From: Ceratotherium simum simum
Lineage: Eukaryota; Chordata; Mammalia; Perissodactyla; Rhinocerotidae
Assembly (NCBI RefSeq): GCF_000283155.1
Contig: NW_004454266.1
Span: forward strand, 1,254,294-1,318,293
Length of the DNA stretch: 64,000 bases
Direction: 5' to 3'
The notes below the pieces were generated by a model. It searched no databases. It had not been told where the DNA came from and worked only from the letters and a program-made list of their open reading frames with translations. Each line of letters begins with the position of its first letter. The first letter of the stretch is position 1. A program made the translations under genes and the position numbers. Positions 36,712-49,290 of the stretch are shown piece after piece.

Positions 36712-38600
36712 CTGCTTCAGCCTAGTAGGACCTCTATAACAAAATACCACAGACTGGGTGGCTTAAACAAAAGAAATTTATTTTTCATAGCTCTGGAGAC
36801 TAGAAGTCCAAGATCAAGGTACTGACAGAGTTGGTTTCTCCTGAGGCCTCTTTTCCTGGCTTAGAGGTGGTTGCCTTCTCTCTGTGTCCTCACATGGCGT
36901 TTTCTTTGTGTGCTCACACACCTGGTGTCTCTTCTTCCTATAAGGACACCGTCATATTGGATTAGGGCTCCACTTTATGACCTGATTTAACCTTAATTAC
37001 CTCTTTAAAGATTTTATCTCCTGATACAGTCACACCGGGTAAGGTTAGAGCTTCAACATACAAATTTTGGGAGGACACAATTCAGCCCATACCACTCTGC
37101 CCTCTGCAATCTCAAAATCCATGTCCTGCTCACATGCAAAATACATTCACCATCACAACATCTCCAAAAGTCTTAACCCTTTCCAGTATCTACTCTAAGT
37201 CCAAAGTCTCATACAAATATCATCTAAATCAGGTATGGGTGAGACTTAAGCTATGGTTTGTCCTGAGGCAAAATTCTCCTCCAGTTGCGAAACTGTGAAA
37301 CCACACAAGTTATATACTTCCAAAATGCAATGGTAGAACAGGCATAGGAGAGACATCCTATTCCAAAAGGGAGAAAGTAGAAGGAAGAAAGGGATAACAG
37401 ATCCCTAGCAAGTCCAAACCCTAGCAAGACAAATTATGTTAGATTTTAAGGCTTCAGAATAATCCTCTTTAGCTTGATTCTCTGCATTCCAGGCCCAATG
37501 GTATGTCAGTCCAGCCTTCTAAGCCCATTGTGTCTGCACTGTTGCCCCCTCATCCACGGGCAGTGGTCCTGCCCCCTCAGCCCTGGGTTTTATCCTTGCC
37601 CCTAAGGCCCTGGCAGTGTTAACCTGACCTGATGAAACTAAGGAGGTGGGCCCATCTTTTGAAACTGAGGAGGAGACATCCTTTGCCTCTCGACCTTAGG
37701 CCTATGCACCCTGGGCCTGTGGTAGGAGTGGCAGCCCTGCTGATCTCTGAATTGTCTTTGGGGTCATTCTTCACTTTTCATGACAGATAACACGTATACA
37801 CAACCAAATCACTTTTATCCCATCTTGTAGAATCCCAGAAGTCCGACAGCCTTACTTCATTTTGTTCCATCTCTGTCCCCTTTAATCCAACCTGTCAGTG
37901 TTTCTGCTGATATAATCCTATCTCTATGCCTAGTTTCTTCTGAGATGACTGAGAATTTTCTAAATCTTGAAGTTCTGATTCCCTTATCTCCAATTTCTCT
38001 CCCTCCTCTTGCATTTTACTATAAGCAGCAAGAAGAAACCAAGTTTCACCTTCAACACTTTTCTTAGAAATCTTCTCTGATAAATATCCAAGTTCGTCAC
38101 TCACAGTTTCTACCTTTCAAAATATTAGGACACTATTCAACCAACTTATTTGCCATTTTATAGCAAGAATCACCTTTTCTCTAGTTTCCAATAGCATGTT
38201 CTCCATTTTCACCTGAGATCTCATCACAATCATCTTTAACACCTATGTTCCTACCAACAATCTCTTCAAGGCAATCTAGGCTTTTCCTGATATGCGCCAC
38301 AAAGCTCTTCCAGCCTCTACTCTTTACCCAATTCCACTACTTCCACCTTTTTAGGTATTCGTTGCAGTAGTACCGCACTTCTCCATATCAAAATCTGCAT
38401 TAGCTTTCGAGGGCTTCCATAATAATATTCCACAGACTGGGTGGCTTAAACAATAAGAATTGATTTTCTCACAGTTCTAGAAGCTAGAAGTGCAAGATCA
38501 AGGTCCCACCAGGATTGATTTCTCCTGAAACCTCTCGTAGCTTTGATTCTAGCTGTGTTCTCACATGGCCTTTGCAGGACATGAATCTGGGGGTTCCAGA
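36712..38600 (-). mobile_element. MaLR (MLT1-type) element with internal region, unit 2 copy
   Basis: LTR about 36712-37090, internal region about 37095-38395 and second LTR fragment about 38396-38600, all minus strand and collinear with the unit 1 copy but without the ERE and L1 insertions. The 69-codon gag-like open stretch survives at 37895-38104, differing at about 8 residues from unit 1. Confidence 0.72.
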
Positions 38601-38611
38601 TGGAAGAGAAT

Positions 38612-39008
38612 TATAAACTGAATTATGTCATCTCGAAATCCCTATGTTGAAATCCTAACTCCCAATGAAAATATATCAGGAGACAGGACCTTTGAAAAGC
38701 TAATTAAGGTTCTTTGAAAGGGTAATCAAGCTTAGATAAGGTCATAAGAGAGGAGCTCAAATCCAATATAACTGACATCCATATAAGAAAAAGAAGAGAC
38801 ACCAGGTGTGCGCACACAGAGAAAAGGCCATGTGAGGACATAGAAGGCAGTCATCTGCATGACAAGGAGAGAGGCCTCAGGAGAAACCAACTCTGTCAGC
38901 ACCTTGATCTTGGTCTTTTGGTTTCCAGAACTCTGAGAAAATAAATTCCTATTTTCTAAGTCACCCAGTCAGTGGTAGTTTGTTAGGGCAGCCCTTGAAA
39001 TCTAATAC
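38612..39008 (+). mobile_element. MLT1-type LTR, plus strand, unit 2 copy
   Basis: 'ttataaactgaattatgtc', 'aacttcccaatgaaa'-like sequence, 'caccttgatcttggtc' and 'cacccagtcagtggtag' are collinear with 23700-24090. It is again head-to-head with the adjoining minus LTR fragment. Confidence 0.78.
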
Positions 39009-41482
39009 ACATGCCCATTGAGCACTTCTTATGTCTTCCCATCACTTGCTCCTATGTGGCACAGAACATAGGAAAACATTGCTTCACGTTGCTTTGCATT
39101 TTTCCTTGTCTCAGTCCCCTTTTATCCTTTACTTTCAGCATCTGGTCTTGCTCTGCCCAAATAAAGACTCAGTATTGAAGTCCTTGTTTCTGTTTCTGCT
39201 TTCTAGAGGACACAGGCTAAGGCATACATTTCCTCACATCTTTCTTCTTTAGATAGTGAACCTCTATTTCAAATATTCTACTCTTTCTAGTTTTTGTTTT
39301 TCTTCGATCCATCATAGGAAGCATTTTCAGTTGTTGATTGTGTCAACAAATGAGGCTTCATGTAGAGTGGGTGGAATGACCAGAAATTAAACTCCCTGGA
39401 TCATAATCCTAAATCTCAGAAGTTGCTTTGCCTTAGGCAAATAAATGATCATCTCAGATATTAAATGATGTCTTCATCTATAAATTAGTGATACTAAGAT
39501 ATGCTGCCTTACATATATCCCAGATTTTAGAGAGCAAATATGATTAATAAATCTACATTAATTTAATCTAATTTAAAATATTTTGTTGCAATTATTGTTG
39601 TTGAACATTTATGAATAAGTAAAAGAAAATATATTTAAATGAAAGGCAGTATTGAAGTGAATTTCCAGAGGTACTTACTAAGAGTTGAAATACTATATAT
39701 TAGAATGAGATTCTAATTCTCAAGTAGTCAAGCTTAATGCTAGAAATAGCAATTTGTAGATTGGTTGCCATTATGTCCTTTTAATTTAACACTGATAAAT
39801 TATTCTTAGCACATAAAGGAATCTTAACTCCAGCCAATAATTTTACAAAGGCATTTTCAAAGTGAAATGAAATTAGATTATAAGTGAAATTAGGTTATAG
39901 ATAATGAATGTCTCAGAATAATCTATAACAACATATAAATTAGTAATTGAGTTATTAATCTTGATTCAAAAGAAGGGTCAATATTTTCAATATTCAGAGT
40001 AAGTATTTCTCAAGTAGCATTTCGGGGGAGAGAGAAACATTGACTAGTCTCAATAGTCGCCAATTATTTTAATGCTATCCAAATCAAACTTAGAAATTAA
40101 TTGCTTTTTATTAAGGGTTTGTCTTCTCTGGAAAATGTAATAGTTAAAAATGTTTAATAGAAAATAGGGCTAATCAACATAATGTGATTAGAATTGGGTT
40201 GAATATTTCATAAGAAGTATATCTCTTGGAAAGAAAAAGAGTACAACTTCAGAGTGAGATTCCAGCTACAAATTATTTTGGGTCCTCAAATATTTGCAAT
40301 AGGGAGACTTTAATGTGTGAATTGCTAACACAAGTGATGGGGTAATGTTTCTTATCATGTACCTCATCAGAAACATTTTGGAACAGGCAACCTCAATACA
40401 AATGAACATTTTCATTTTCAAATTACATGAATGTATTATTCTATACTCATATTTACATCCTCTATAAAATACATATTGCTCCCCAGTGAATCATTTCACA
40501 CAAAACAGGATGTACACCACATACTTTAGAGAGAACTGTAAAAAAACAATTGCCTATTCTTTAAGAAGTGGTAGCAATGCTATGTGTAGATCATAATTCC
40601 TTTGTGACATGAAGGCTTTATTTGTAACCATTTCTTATAAGAGTTCATGATTGGCAATATTCTGTCCTTTTATACTAGATATGAGAATTCACTTCTTCCC
40701 CGTCATTTCCTCCTTCTTAAAGTCTATAGACCTGTTCTTAGATCTTCAGTAATTGTGTATTAACTTCATATATATACATACAAATATATGCACGTCTGTA
40801 CACATATGTACAAAACAGAGGTTCACTAATGAAAAAAATCTCTGAGGAATACTATCAAAATAGTATTGACACTTTTAATAGCATATTTGATAGAAAGTAG
40901 ATAAATGACCTTAATGACTTTGCAGACTTCATTATGAGTAGAACTGAAGGATGTTCTCACTGCCTGGAATTTTAATTGCCTTCCCTTCTGCTATTCCCTA
41001 ACTGATAACAGAGATATCTATTATGGTAACATAAAGGTATCTGACATGGATCCCTTTATAGCAAAATGCATGTGTACACGCACATGTGTGTGTTTCGAAG
41101 GTGTTGCACAATTGATTGTCTTCTAGTAGAAACAGATACACAAGCCTCTGTGGCTCTTCTCTCTCCAGAGACCTGTCTCCCTTTCTAGTATAGTGATGGG
41201 AAGTTTCATGGGAAGGAGAACTGCAGAGATGTATGCTGAGTAAACAAGTTAAATACATCCATCTGAAGTGTGAGCCAAGAGATTACAGAAGAGAGTGAAT
41301 TTACAAGTTACCCACATGTGGTTTCTTCACTGCCTGTCCTGGAACTGTGATTGTGTTTGGATTTTCCAGCAAATCCACCAACAGCCTCTATAGCTGGATT
41401 GTCATTCTTGCTACAAGGTAGGCCTTTCTTTCTCAGGTTATGGAAAAAATAAAGGTAAATTTATTTTAAAAGTTGAGGAAAT
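39009..41482. other. End of P2 and start of the unit-2 spacer, no gene supported
   Basis: Up to 39821 it matches unit 1. From 39822 to about 40135 it matches only unit 3 (63278-63600). Beyond that it is unique in the window. No confident gene is seen. A weak exon-like stretch near 41372-41425 is discussed under rejected items. Confidence 0.6.
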
Positions 41483-41671
41483 CCATGGGGACGGCCCAGT
41501 GGCATAGTGGTTAAGTTCGTGTGCTCCGCTTTGGCAGCCCAGGGTTCATGGGTTTGGATCCTGGGCCCAAGCCATGCTGTGGTGGCATCCCACATGCAAG
41601 ATGGAGGAGGATTGGCACAGATGTTAGCTCAGGGACAATCTTCTTTACCAAAAAAAAAAAAAAAAAAAAAA
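41483..41671 (+). mobile_element. ERE SINE
   Basis: 'ggggacggcccagtggcata', 'ggcacagatgttagctcagg' and an A-run. The 10-bp target duplication ttgaggaaat is at 41473-41482 and 41672-41681. Confidence 0.9.
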
Positions 41672-42156
41672 TTGAGGAAATTCAGAGCTGGTTCACTTTA
41701 GCAGAAAACAGAGGCTTTTTTTCATGTTTAACCCAACATTTACTATAGTCTTTGTCATGGAAAATTGACTACCTCTTTTTCTTTGCAGTCATAAATCCCC
41801 TTATCTTCATCTTGATTAACAGGAATGTGAATGAAGGAGAGAGCAGTGGTAGTATGGAGTCTCCTTGGAAAATTTCAGTTATTTTTGGAACGTAAATCCA
41901 CAATGAAAAAATTGTGACAATGTAGAGTTAAATCAAGCAAAGTAAGGCCACTCATCCCTTGTCTTTCTTCCAATAGAATGAAATCCTGGATCAACACAGT
42001 TCTTTCTATCTTTACTGTATAGTACAGAAAATTTACCCAGCTAAGCCAGTGTCAATTCTGGTGCATCAGAGAATTCAATGTTTTTATTTTACCACCAAAA
42101 TACTTGGACAGATAGATAAATGCTATACAATGTGACCTCCAGTATCAGTCTCCCTC

Positions 42157-42412
42157 TGTCTCTCTTTTTTTTTTTTTTTTTTGGGGAAAATCAGCCCTGA
42201 GCTAACATCCATCGCCAATCCCCCTCCTTTTTCTCCCCAAAGCCCCAGTAGATAGTTGTATGTCATAGTTGCACATCCTTCTAGTTGCTGTATGTGGGGG
42301 CGCGGCCTCAGCATGGCGGGGGAAGCAGTGTGTCGGTGCGCCCCCGGGATCCAAACCTGGGCCACCAGTAGCAGAGCGTGCACACTTAACCGCTAAGCCG
42401 TGGGGCCAGCCC
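42157..42412 (-). mobile_element. ERE SINE, minus strand
   Basis: A T-run, 'aatcagccctgagctaacat', 'ggcctcagcatggcggg' and 'cgtggggccagccc'. The target duplication tcagtctccctc (42145) is matched by tcagtctccttc (42413). Confidence 0.9.
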
Positions 42413-43601
42413 TCAGTCTCCTTCTTTTGTTATAATTCTGGAAGAAGGATTATCCTTTACTCAAAACACAGAATAGTTTCATCTTGGCACAATCTCAAAA
42501 TGCAATGGTTACTACCACGGGTGTGAAAGAAAATAAATCACTTACTCTCGTTAAACCAGACTGTATAATAACTGCCTGAGACCAGACCTAAGGGCCTAGA
42601 GTTCTTAGAAGTAAATTTTGTTTTCTAGTTAGGATATTTTCTAGTTAGGATTTTATTTTCTAGTTAGAAATGTTCATTAGTAGTTTTTTTCTGCTTGTTT
42701 GTTTGTTTTTAAGGAAGTTGTTCAGATTTGAATCCCACAGATAATCAACCTCCTGCAGTCACTTTGGTGACCCCAGAATTGAGCACTGAGAAGTTCAAAT
42801 TTTCATAACTACATTTCTTGATCTCTGCAAGTTAATAGTTTAAACCACACTGAAAAATTCTGCACAATTACTTTATGCAAGATCAGTGAACTGTATTAGT
42901 TGGCTGAATCCATGTGTTTTTGTAATAAAATCATATTAAAGCATGTGGACTCTAGGTGCCACCTGGGAAAAGAGCTTGCTTATTGGGGACTGTGAATTAG
43001 ATTTTTCTAGAGAGCAATATTTATAAAGATAATAGACAAATAACTCAAATAGGAATATCACACAGAAGTTTTAGTTAACTCTATCAGTTTAGTAATTTAC
43101 TTCATAGAAAAATAATGAATATTAATGATAGTCATACATAATTATTCCCGTTTGAAAATTCTGACTGTTCTTATTTTTTCCCTGTGTCTCCATTTCTATA
43201 TACCTTCTCTCTCATACTCTTGCTCACTGATGTATTTTTCAATTTATCTATTTTCTACCATATATCTACATATGTAGCACTCATCTTATTTTGAATTTCT
43301 TTGCTTTTTCACAGTGTGCACATTGATGGCCTAGGTATTTTATTTTGAAATAGTTTGGTATATATCTCAACTCTATTTTGGTATTGATTCTAATGTCTAT
43401 TCTGTGTTTATAAATTTCTTTTAATACATTTGGTGTTTTCGTGACTTTGTGCATTTGTGTCTCTTCTACATAACAAGCCAACCTACTAGGTTTTAATTTT
43501 TCACTATTTTATCTTTGTATGTTGTTTCTCTATATATAATTCTCATGTCCAAATGCTCAAGTTTTACTCAGTTTCTTATTTTTCCATTGGTTATGGTATC
43601 T
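42413..43601. other. Spacer sequence upstream of the OR2-like pseudogene, no gene
   Basis: AT-rich, with a short triplicated 'tattttctagttagga' at about 42620-42670. The remainder is unique sequence, possibly old L1 at 43190-43500. No reading frame is supported. Confidence 0.5.
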
Positions 43602-43618
43602 GGTTTTCTTCCCACAGG
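43602..43618 (+). other. Relic 3' splice site of the OR2-like pseudogene
   Basis: 'tggttttcttcccacag' followed by 'gaataaaagaggaATG'. It is the same acceptor-before-start arrangement as the intact ORs here, retained although the gene is dead. Confidence 0.65.
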
Positions 43619-43663
43619 AATAAAAGAGGAATGACCAAGAAAGGCGACTTACAATTAAGAAGC

Positions 43664-44867
43664 AACGAAAGGGGCATATTTTAGCAATCTAGCAGGTTTT
43701 ATCCTACTAGGCTTTTCTGACCAGCCTCAGCTGGAGATGGTTCTCCTTCTTGTCATCTCTATCATATACATTTTGACACTGATGGGGAACACAACGACCA
43801 TACTGGTCTCACACTTGGACCCCAAACTCCACATATCCAGGTATTTCTTCCTTTCTAATCTCTCCTTCCTGGACCTCTGTTTTACTAGTATTGTCGCACA
43901 AATGCTTTATTTTATTTTATTTTTATTTTTTTGTGAGGAAGATCAGCCCTGAGCTAACATCCATGCCAATCCTCCTCTTTTTTTTTCCCTTTTTCTCCCC
44001 AAAGCCCCAGTAGATAGTTATATGTCATAGTTGTACATCCTTCTAGTTGATGTATGTGGGACGCCGCCTCAGCATGGCCAGAGGAGCAGTGCGTCGTGCG
44101 CTCCTGGGATCCGAACCCAGGCTGCCAATAGCAGACCGTGCGCACTTAACTGCTAAGCCATGGGGCCGGCACCCACAAATGCTTTAGAATCTCAAGGGCC
44201 TTGAGAAGACCATTAGCTACACTGGTTGTGTGATCTAGCTGTACATTACTTTGCGGCTGGGCTCCACAGAGTGTGTCCTCTTGACTGTTATGGTCTATGA
44301 CAGCTTCAATGCTATCTATGGACCCGTCCACTATGGTGTTATCATGAACCCAAAGCTTCTCTAGCAGCTGGCAGCTGTGGCCTGGATCAGTGGTTTTGTG
44401 AGGTCCACAATTCAGACTGTCCTCATTTTCTGGTTGCCTCTGCAGCCATCACAGGATGGATGATTTTATTTGCAAGGAGCCTGCTCTGCTTGAAATTGCC
44501 TTTGGGGACACAACCTTCCTGAAAAATGAGCTCTCCATAGCTACTGTCCTCTATGTGGCTACACCTCTGGGGCTTATTCTGGTCTCCAATGGTTACATTA
44601 TTAGGAGTGTGCAGAGGCTAAAACCTGCTGAAGGCAGGAGGAAAGCATTTGGGACCTGTGGGTCCCACCTAATTGTTGTAGTTTTGTTCTTCAGGGCTAA
44701 TTTCTGTCTACATTCAACCCAAGAGCAAATACACACGGAATCACAGAAAATTCCTCACCATCTTCTATACTGTAGTGACACCTTCACTTAATCCTTTGAT
44801 CTATACCTTGAGAAATAAAGAGGTTAAGTGGGCTGTAAATCGGTTGCTGGTAAGAAACTCAATTTAG
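43664..44867 (+). pseudogene. Olfactory receptor pseudogene, family 2-like, split by an ERE
   Basis: Translation from about 43664 gives a recognisable OR2 N-terminus (FILLGFSDQPQLE), TM1 with LMGNTTTILVS, a damaged PMYFF (ISRYFF), and TM2 SNLSFLDLCF. The frame is then interrupted at 43910-44173 by a SINE. After it the receptor resumes with in-frame stops at 44185, 44236 and 44362. The DRY motif reads D-S-F. A frameshift lies between about 44425 and 44456, and another near 44690-44700. The TM7 end with [14 protein letters not shown] is followed by a stop at 44865-44867. No in-frame start is left, since the ATG at 43632 is out of frame. It lies on the opposite strand to the other three ORs. The family call rests on close wording to the OR2 gene at 11095. 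It is dead beyond doubt. Confidence 0.92.
43910..44173 (-). mobile_element. ERE SINE inserted in the OR2-like pseudogene
   Basis: A (TTTTA)n/T-rich left end, 'gatcagccctgagctaac', 'aaagccccagtagatag', 'gcctcagcatggccaga' and 'tggggccggcac'. The 13-bp target duplication cacaaatgcttta is at 43897-43909 and 44174-44186, which are OR coding bases. Confidence 0.94.
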
Positions 44868-45004
44868 GGAGAAATGTAAAATATACTCATGCAATCCCTT
44901 AGAGTTTGAAGACTTTGCATCATCTAATTATGGTTTCTCTTTTCATTTATAAGGAGCACAGCTAAATCTCCTAAGTAAAAGGAGGTGTAAATTTCAATGA
45001 CATT

Positions 45005-45313
45005 TGGGCTGGCCCGTGGCTTAGCAGTTAAGTGCGCATGCTCCGCTACTGGCAGCCTGGGTTCGGATCCCAGGCGTGCACAGACGCACCGCTTCTCCCG
45101 CCATGCTGAGGCCGTGTCCCACATACAGCAACTAGAAGCATGTACAACTATGACATACAACTATCTACTGGGGCTTTGGGGGAAAAAAAAAACAAAAAAG
45201 GAGGAGGATTGGCAATAGATGTTAGCTCAGAGCCAGTCTTCCTCAGCAAAAAGAGGAGGATTACCATGGATGTTAGCTCAGGGCTGATCTTCCTCACCAA
45301 AAAAAAAAAAAAA
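45005..45313 (+). mobile_element. ERE SINE with duplicated tail modules
   Basis: 'gggctggcccgtggcttag', 'ctactggggctttggggg', then two copies of a roughly 50-bp 'gaggaggatt..gatgttagctcag' module before the A-run. The 15-bp target duplication aatttcaatgacatt is at 44990-45004 and 45314-45328. Confidence 0.92.
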
Positions 45314-45639
45314 AATTTCAATGACATTCTAAAGTTACCTGCTCTAAATCCTTTTTATCCTCCTTTCTGGAAATGTTATGTCTCCTTTTTAGGCTATTTT
45401 GGGGCCGAAGATTCGTTGTAAAGATTCTATGAATACATAAATAAATATTTAAAGGTACACATGCATGTGTATATATCATTCCTCTGTTTATTCATCAAAG
45501 TCTCACAAAATGAGTTGGGCAACTTCCTATTTCTTGCTAAACTCTGGAAGAGATTCATTAAGCTTGAAAATAGTGAGTCTGAATTTTCCAGAACTCTCAT
45601 AAAACAGATCTTCCTTGTGCTGTTGAGGATAGATGTTTG

Positions 45640-46430
45640 GACATTTATGATTCTGAGCTTATTTTTTAGAGAATTATTGGTGTATTTAGGCTTTTTCCTT
45701 CTCGCAAGGATTTTGATAGACTATATTTTTCTCTAGAAAATTATCCATTGCATTTAAATTTTTAAGTTATTGGCTGAATATTATCCATGAAATAAAATTT
45801 GTGGCATTTAAAATGTCTGTTATAATCTGTGTCAATTTTTATCTTGGTATTTACTCATGTAAATATTGTACTTACAGAGGTTTCCTATTTTATTAGTCTT
45901 ACGAAAGAATCAGCTTATTTTTTATCGACCAACTCTTTAATTTGTTATATGAGTCTTCTACTTCATTCTTCTTTTGTCTTTATTATTTCTTTTCTTCTAT
46001 TTCCTTTGGGTTTAGTTTGTTGTTTTTTCCTTAACTTAACTCAAATGCTTACTCTATGCTTTCCAACCATTCTTATTTTCCAAGAAATGCATTTAAAGCT
46101 ATAAATTCCCCTTTTCATACTGTTGCATGCCACACATTTTTGTATGTGCTTTTGTTGAAGTTTAGTTATAAATGCTTTGTAAATTTAATTTTTAGTTATT
46201 CTGTATCTGGGAATTATTTAGGAGTGTGGCTTTTAGAATTCAAATATATGGGATGTTCAGCTATCATTTTGTTAGTGATACCTAATTTTTGGTATCATCT
46301 TGTATTGACTTCTTATTTTACTATTAGTAAACATAATCTGTGAGAAAAATTCTTTAAAATTGTTGGTTTGTCATTATCTCCTAGAAGTTCTGTTAGATTT
46401 GGCTCTATGTAGCTTAAGATTTGTTTCTTT
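45640..46430 (-). mobile_element. Old L1 ORF2 fragment, antisense
   Basis: 'gaatcagcttattttttatc', 'cttcttttgtctttattatt', 'tttgggtttagtttgttg' and 'caagaaatgcatttaaagc' follow the antisense order of an L1 ORF2. Heavily decayed. Confidence 0.65.
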
Positions 46431-46439
46431 CATGTGACA

Positions 46440-47700
46440 GCATAGACTGGAAATCTCTCAAAATAAATTCATGGAGAAAGTAAATTTTTAAAAGCACTAA
46501 GTAAAATTAACCTATCATAGATCAGAGATGTGTCTCATAATTTCTAAGATAGCCACTAAAAGACTAATAAAATAGTGTATTGCAAACAAGCTAACAGGTG
46601 AAGAAAGTGTAATAATAAAACAACACTTGAATAATTATAAAGACATAAATTTAGCAGAATAAAAGTTAAACAATAAATTGGACAAATCAAAAATGCGTAG
46701 AAGAATGGTAGATAGAAACTCCAGTAATTATATAAATAATGTATTTATATATAAATTTTATTGCATAAACTTAAATTGTCTAAATTATCCATATAAACAC
46801 ATATATTTTGAGTATATTAAAAAAGTAAGATAAAAATAATATATAAGTTTGCAGAGTAATTGTTAAGAAAAGGTATATCATGTGAACACTAGACAAAAGA
46901 AATTGAGGGGCCGGCCTCATGGTGGAGAGGTTAAGTGTGCACGCTCTGCGGCTGGTGGCCTGGGTTCGGATCCCGGGTGTGCACTGACGCATCGCTTGTC
47001 AGGCCATGCTGTGGTGGTGTCCCATGTAAAGTGGAGGAAGATAGGTACAGATGTTAGCCCAGGACCAGTCTTCCTCAGCAAAAAGAGGAGGATTAGCACA
47101 GATGTTAGCCCGGGGCCAGTCTTCCTCAGCAAAAAGAGGAGGATTGGCATGGATGTTAGCTCTGGGCTGATCTTCCTCTCAAAAAAAAAAAAAAAAAGAA
47201 AGAAATTGAAATAGTCATACTAATACCAGACAAAGTAGACTTTAAGGGAAGAACTGTTACTAGGAATAAGGAGGGACTTTTCATAATGTTAAAATATTTA
47301 ATCAACAAGGTAGCTATAATAATCCTGAATTTATATGCATCCTATAAGATAGCTTCAAATATGAAGCAAAATCTGACACATAAAAAAGAAAATAGACAAA
47401 TCCACAGCTAAAATTGGATGAATAACTGACAGAAAAGATGTATAAACATAAATGAATAAAGATAAAGAAAGTATTTATAACACAACAGAAACTACCTAAT
47501 AAATATAGAGAGAATACTGAAGCTAAAATACATATACAAAACTTTTTCAAGCACACCCAGAAGATTTACCAAACATTGACTATATACAGAGTAAGAAAGC
47601 AAGTCTGAATACACTTCAAAAGTTTAAAAGCATAAGTGCATTTTATCTGACAAAAATGAAACCAATATCAAAATCAATAACATACTATGGACAATGTATT
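46440..47700 (+). mobile_element. Old L1 ORF2 5' fragment, sense, split by an ERE
   Basis: After the SINE the text 'gtcatactaataccagaca', 'aagtagactttaagggaag' and 'tgaataactgacagaaaag' follows the L1 endonuclease region. The part before the SINE (46440-46906) is consistent but weaker. There is no coding capacity. Confidence 0.6.
46907..47198 (+). mobile_element. ERE SINE with triplicated tail module
   Basis: 'ggggccggcctcatggtgg', 'gttcggatcccgggtgtgc', then three consecutive roughly 50-bp modules carrying 'gatgttagc' and 'cttcctc' (about 47034-47180) and an A-run. The target duplication aaagaaattga is at about 46896-46906 and 47199-47209. Confidence 0.92.
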
Positions 47701-48058
47701 AGCATTCTTAATTTGTAAAAATTTCAGACATATAAAACGGAGATAGAATAAGGTAAGATAAACCCATATACACAACAAGTAAACATTAACAATTGTCAAT
47801 ATCATGCCAATCTTGTTTCATCTATTTCCTCCCACAATTTTTTTGCAGTAATTAAAAAAAAAAAATCCCAGACATCATATCATAGCAAATATAAAGTCGA
47901 ATGAAAATTAACAATATTTTCTTATAATCTATCAGTCTATGTTAAGATTTTCCTGTCTAGAAAATGGCTTTTCATCTTTGGTTTATTCAAATTAGAAATC
48001 CGAAAAATTTCCACACCTTGCATTTTGTTGGTATGTTTAAGTGTCTTTTTATCTATAA
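47701..48058. other. AT-rich spacer end, no gene
   Basis: 'aaatttcagacatataaa' and 'tcccacaatttttttgcagt' suggest an old LINE/L2-type remnant. Nothing codes. Confidence 0.45.
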
Positions 48059-48287
48059 CAGAGGGTAACAAACGTTCTGTAAAGGGTCAGATAGTTGATA
48101 TTTTCGGCCTTGTGATGCATACGATCTCTGCAGGAATCACTAAACTCTGCAGTTATAGCAGGAAACCAGCCCCTAGACAATATGTGAATGAGTGTTCTGG
48201 TTGTGTTCCAATAAAACTTTATTTACACAAACAGGAAGCAGGTCAGATATGGCCTACCACTTACTTTGCAAACTAACTCCTGGTTTG
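48059..48287 (+). mobile_element. MER5A DNA transposon, near complete
   Basis: It begins 'cagagggtaacaaacgttct' and carries 'aagggtcagatagttgat', 'gttccaataaaactttattt' and a terminal 'aactaactcctggtttg'. These are the MER5A (hAT-Charlie, non-autonomous) landmarks across its length. Q2 homology to unit 1 starts inside it at 48175. Confidence 0.85.
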
Positions 48288-49054
48288 CAGGTCTGTAAGG
48301 AGAGAGATTGATCTATAGAAGATACTAATATGTTATAATTTTATAGATTTGTGTAGAAAATAACTCTAAGAGCTATAAACTTAATACGTTCCTTTTGCAA
48401 ACTCTCTCTCTGCCTATATTTCCCCATTTTTAAGCCCTGGATAACCTGTCCTTTATCCTCTGCTAGTTCATCCACTATTGATTCAAATAAACGATATATT
48501 CTGAGAATCTATTCGAGAATTTTGCTTTAAGATAAAATACACCTGTGACTGGATTTTTATATAAACAGAAGATATGGATTACCTAAAAAGAGATTTACAC
48601 ATGTTTACAACCACAAAAAAGAAATGATAATTATGTGACATGATAGAGGAGCTAATTATTGCTACAATGGCAATCATATTATAATACATGAATGCATCAA
48701 ATCTACATATTGTGCGCCTTAACTTTACACAATGTTATATGTCAAATATATTTCAACAAAAAAACAGATAGTAGTCACTTTAGGTATTGCATAGGATTCG
48801 TTTAGGATTATTCTTAAATATAAATCAAAAGTTGCTGTTTACATCACATATGTTGATTAAACCAAAGGAAAGGATTTCAAAAAGAAAAAAAAAATCTTAC
48901 AACTTAGAAAGAAGCCTAAACATCAGGGCTAGAAGTTTCTAGCAGAGACATTCTCTGGAGCCAATTGGTCCTTTTCATTCTTATTTATCTCAGGGACAAA
49001 GAATGTAGGGAATCAGAATTAATGGAATAAGCCTTCTTAGAAATCATGGAGAAG

Positions 49055-49290
49055 TGCCTCACATCATGGGATCTGAAACCAGATTGCTTGGACTGAATAC
49101 TGGTCCATGTTTTACTTGTGGGGACAAGCTGCTCCAGCCTTCTGTTCCTTGTTTTCCACATATGTAGAATGAGGACAATAATAGTATAGTGATTTTGAAG
49201 GTCAAATTAGACAATACATTTAATGAACTTGAGATGTCCTTTTTCTGTATTCACAATTCAGTAAATGGTAGTTATCATTATTGTTGTTGG
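49055..49290 (+). mobile_element. MIR SINE relic, unit 2 copy
   Basis: 'tctgaaaccagattgcttgg', 'cttgttttccacatatgtag' and 'aatgaggacaataatag', orthologous to the copy at 25775. Confidence 0.8.

Noticed and set aside
41372..41425. Exon-like stretch: pyrimidine-AG, a short open segment (K-S-T-N-S-L-Y-S-W), then 'aag|gtaggc'
   Set aside because: It looks like a small internal exon, but no partner exon or family match is visible, and such splice-like flanks occur by chance in this much DNA.
41767..41835. Peptide with an N-P-L-I-F TM7-like motif after 'ctttttctttgcag'
   Set aside because: It is too short. No other GPCR segments lie in frame around it and a SINE separates it from the exon-like piece. 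It might be a receptor relic but cannot be supported.
46882..47214. 110-codon frame with repeated internal peptide
   Set aside because: The repeat comes from the triplicated ERE tail module. SINE sequence is non-coding.
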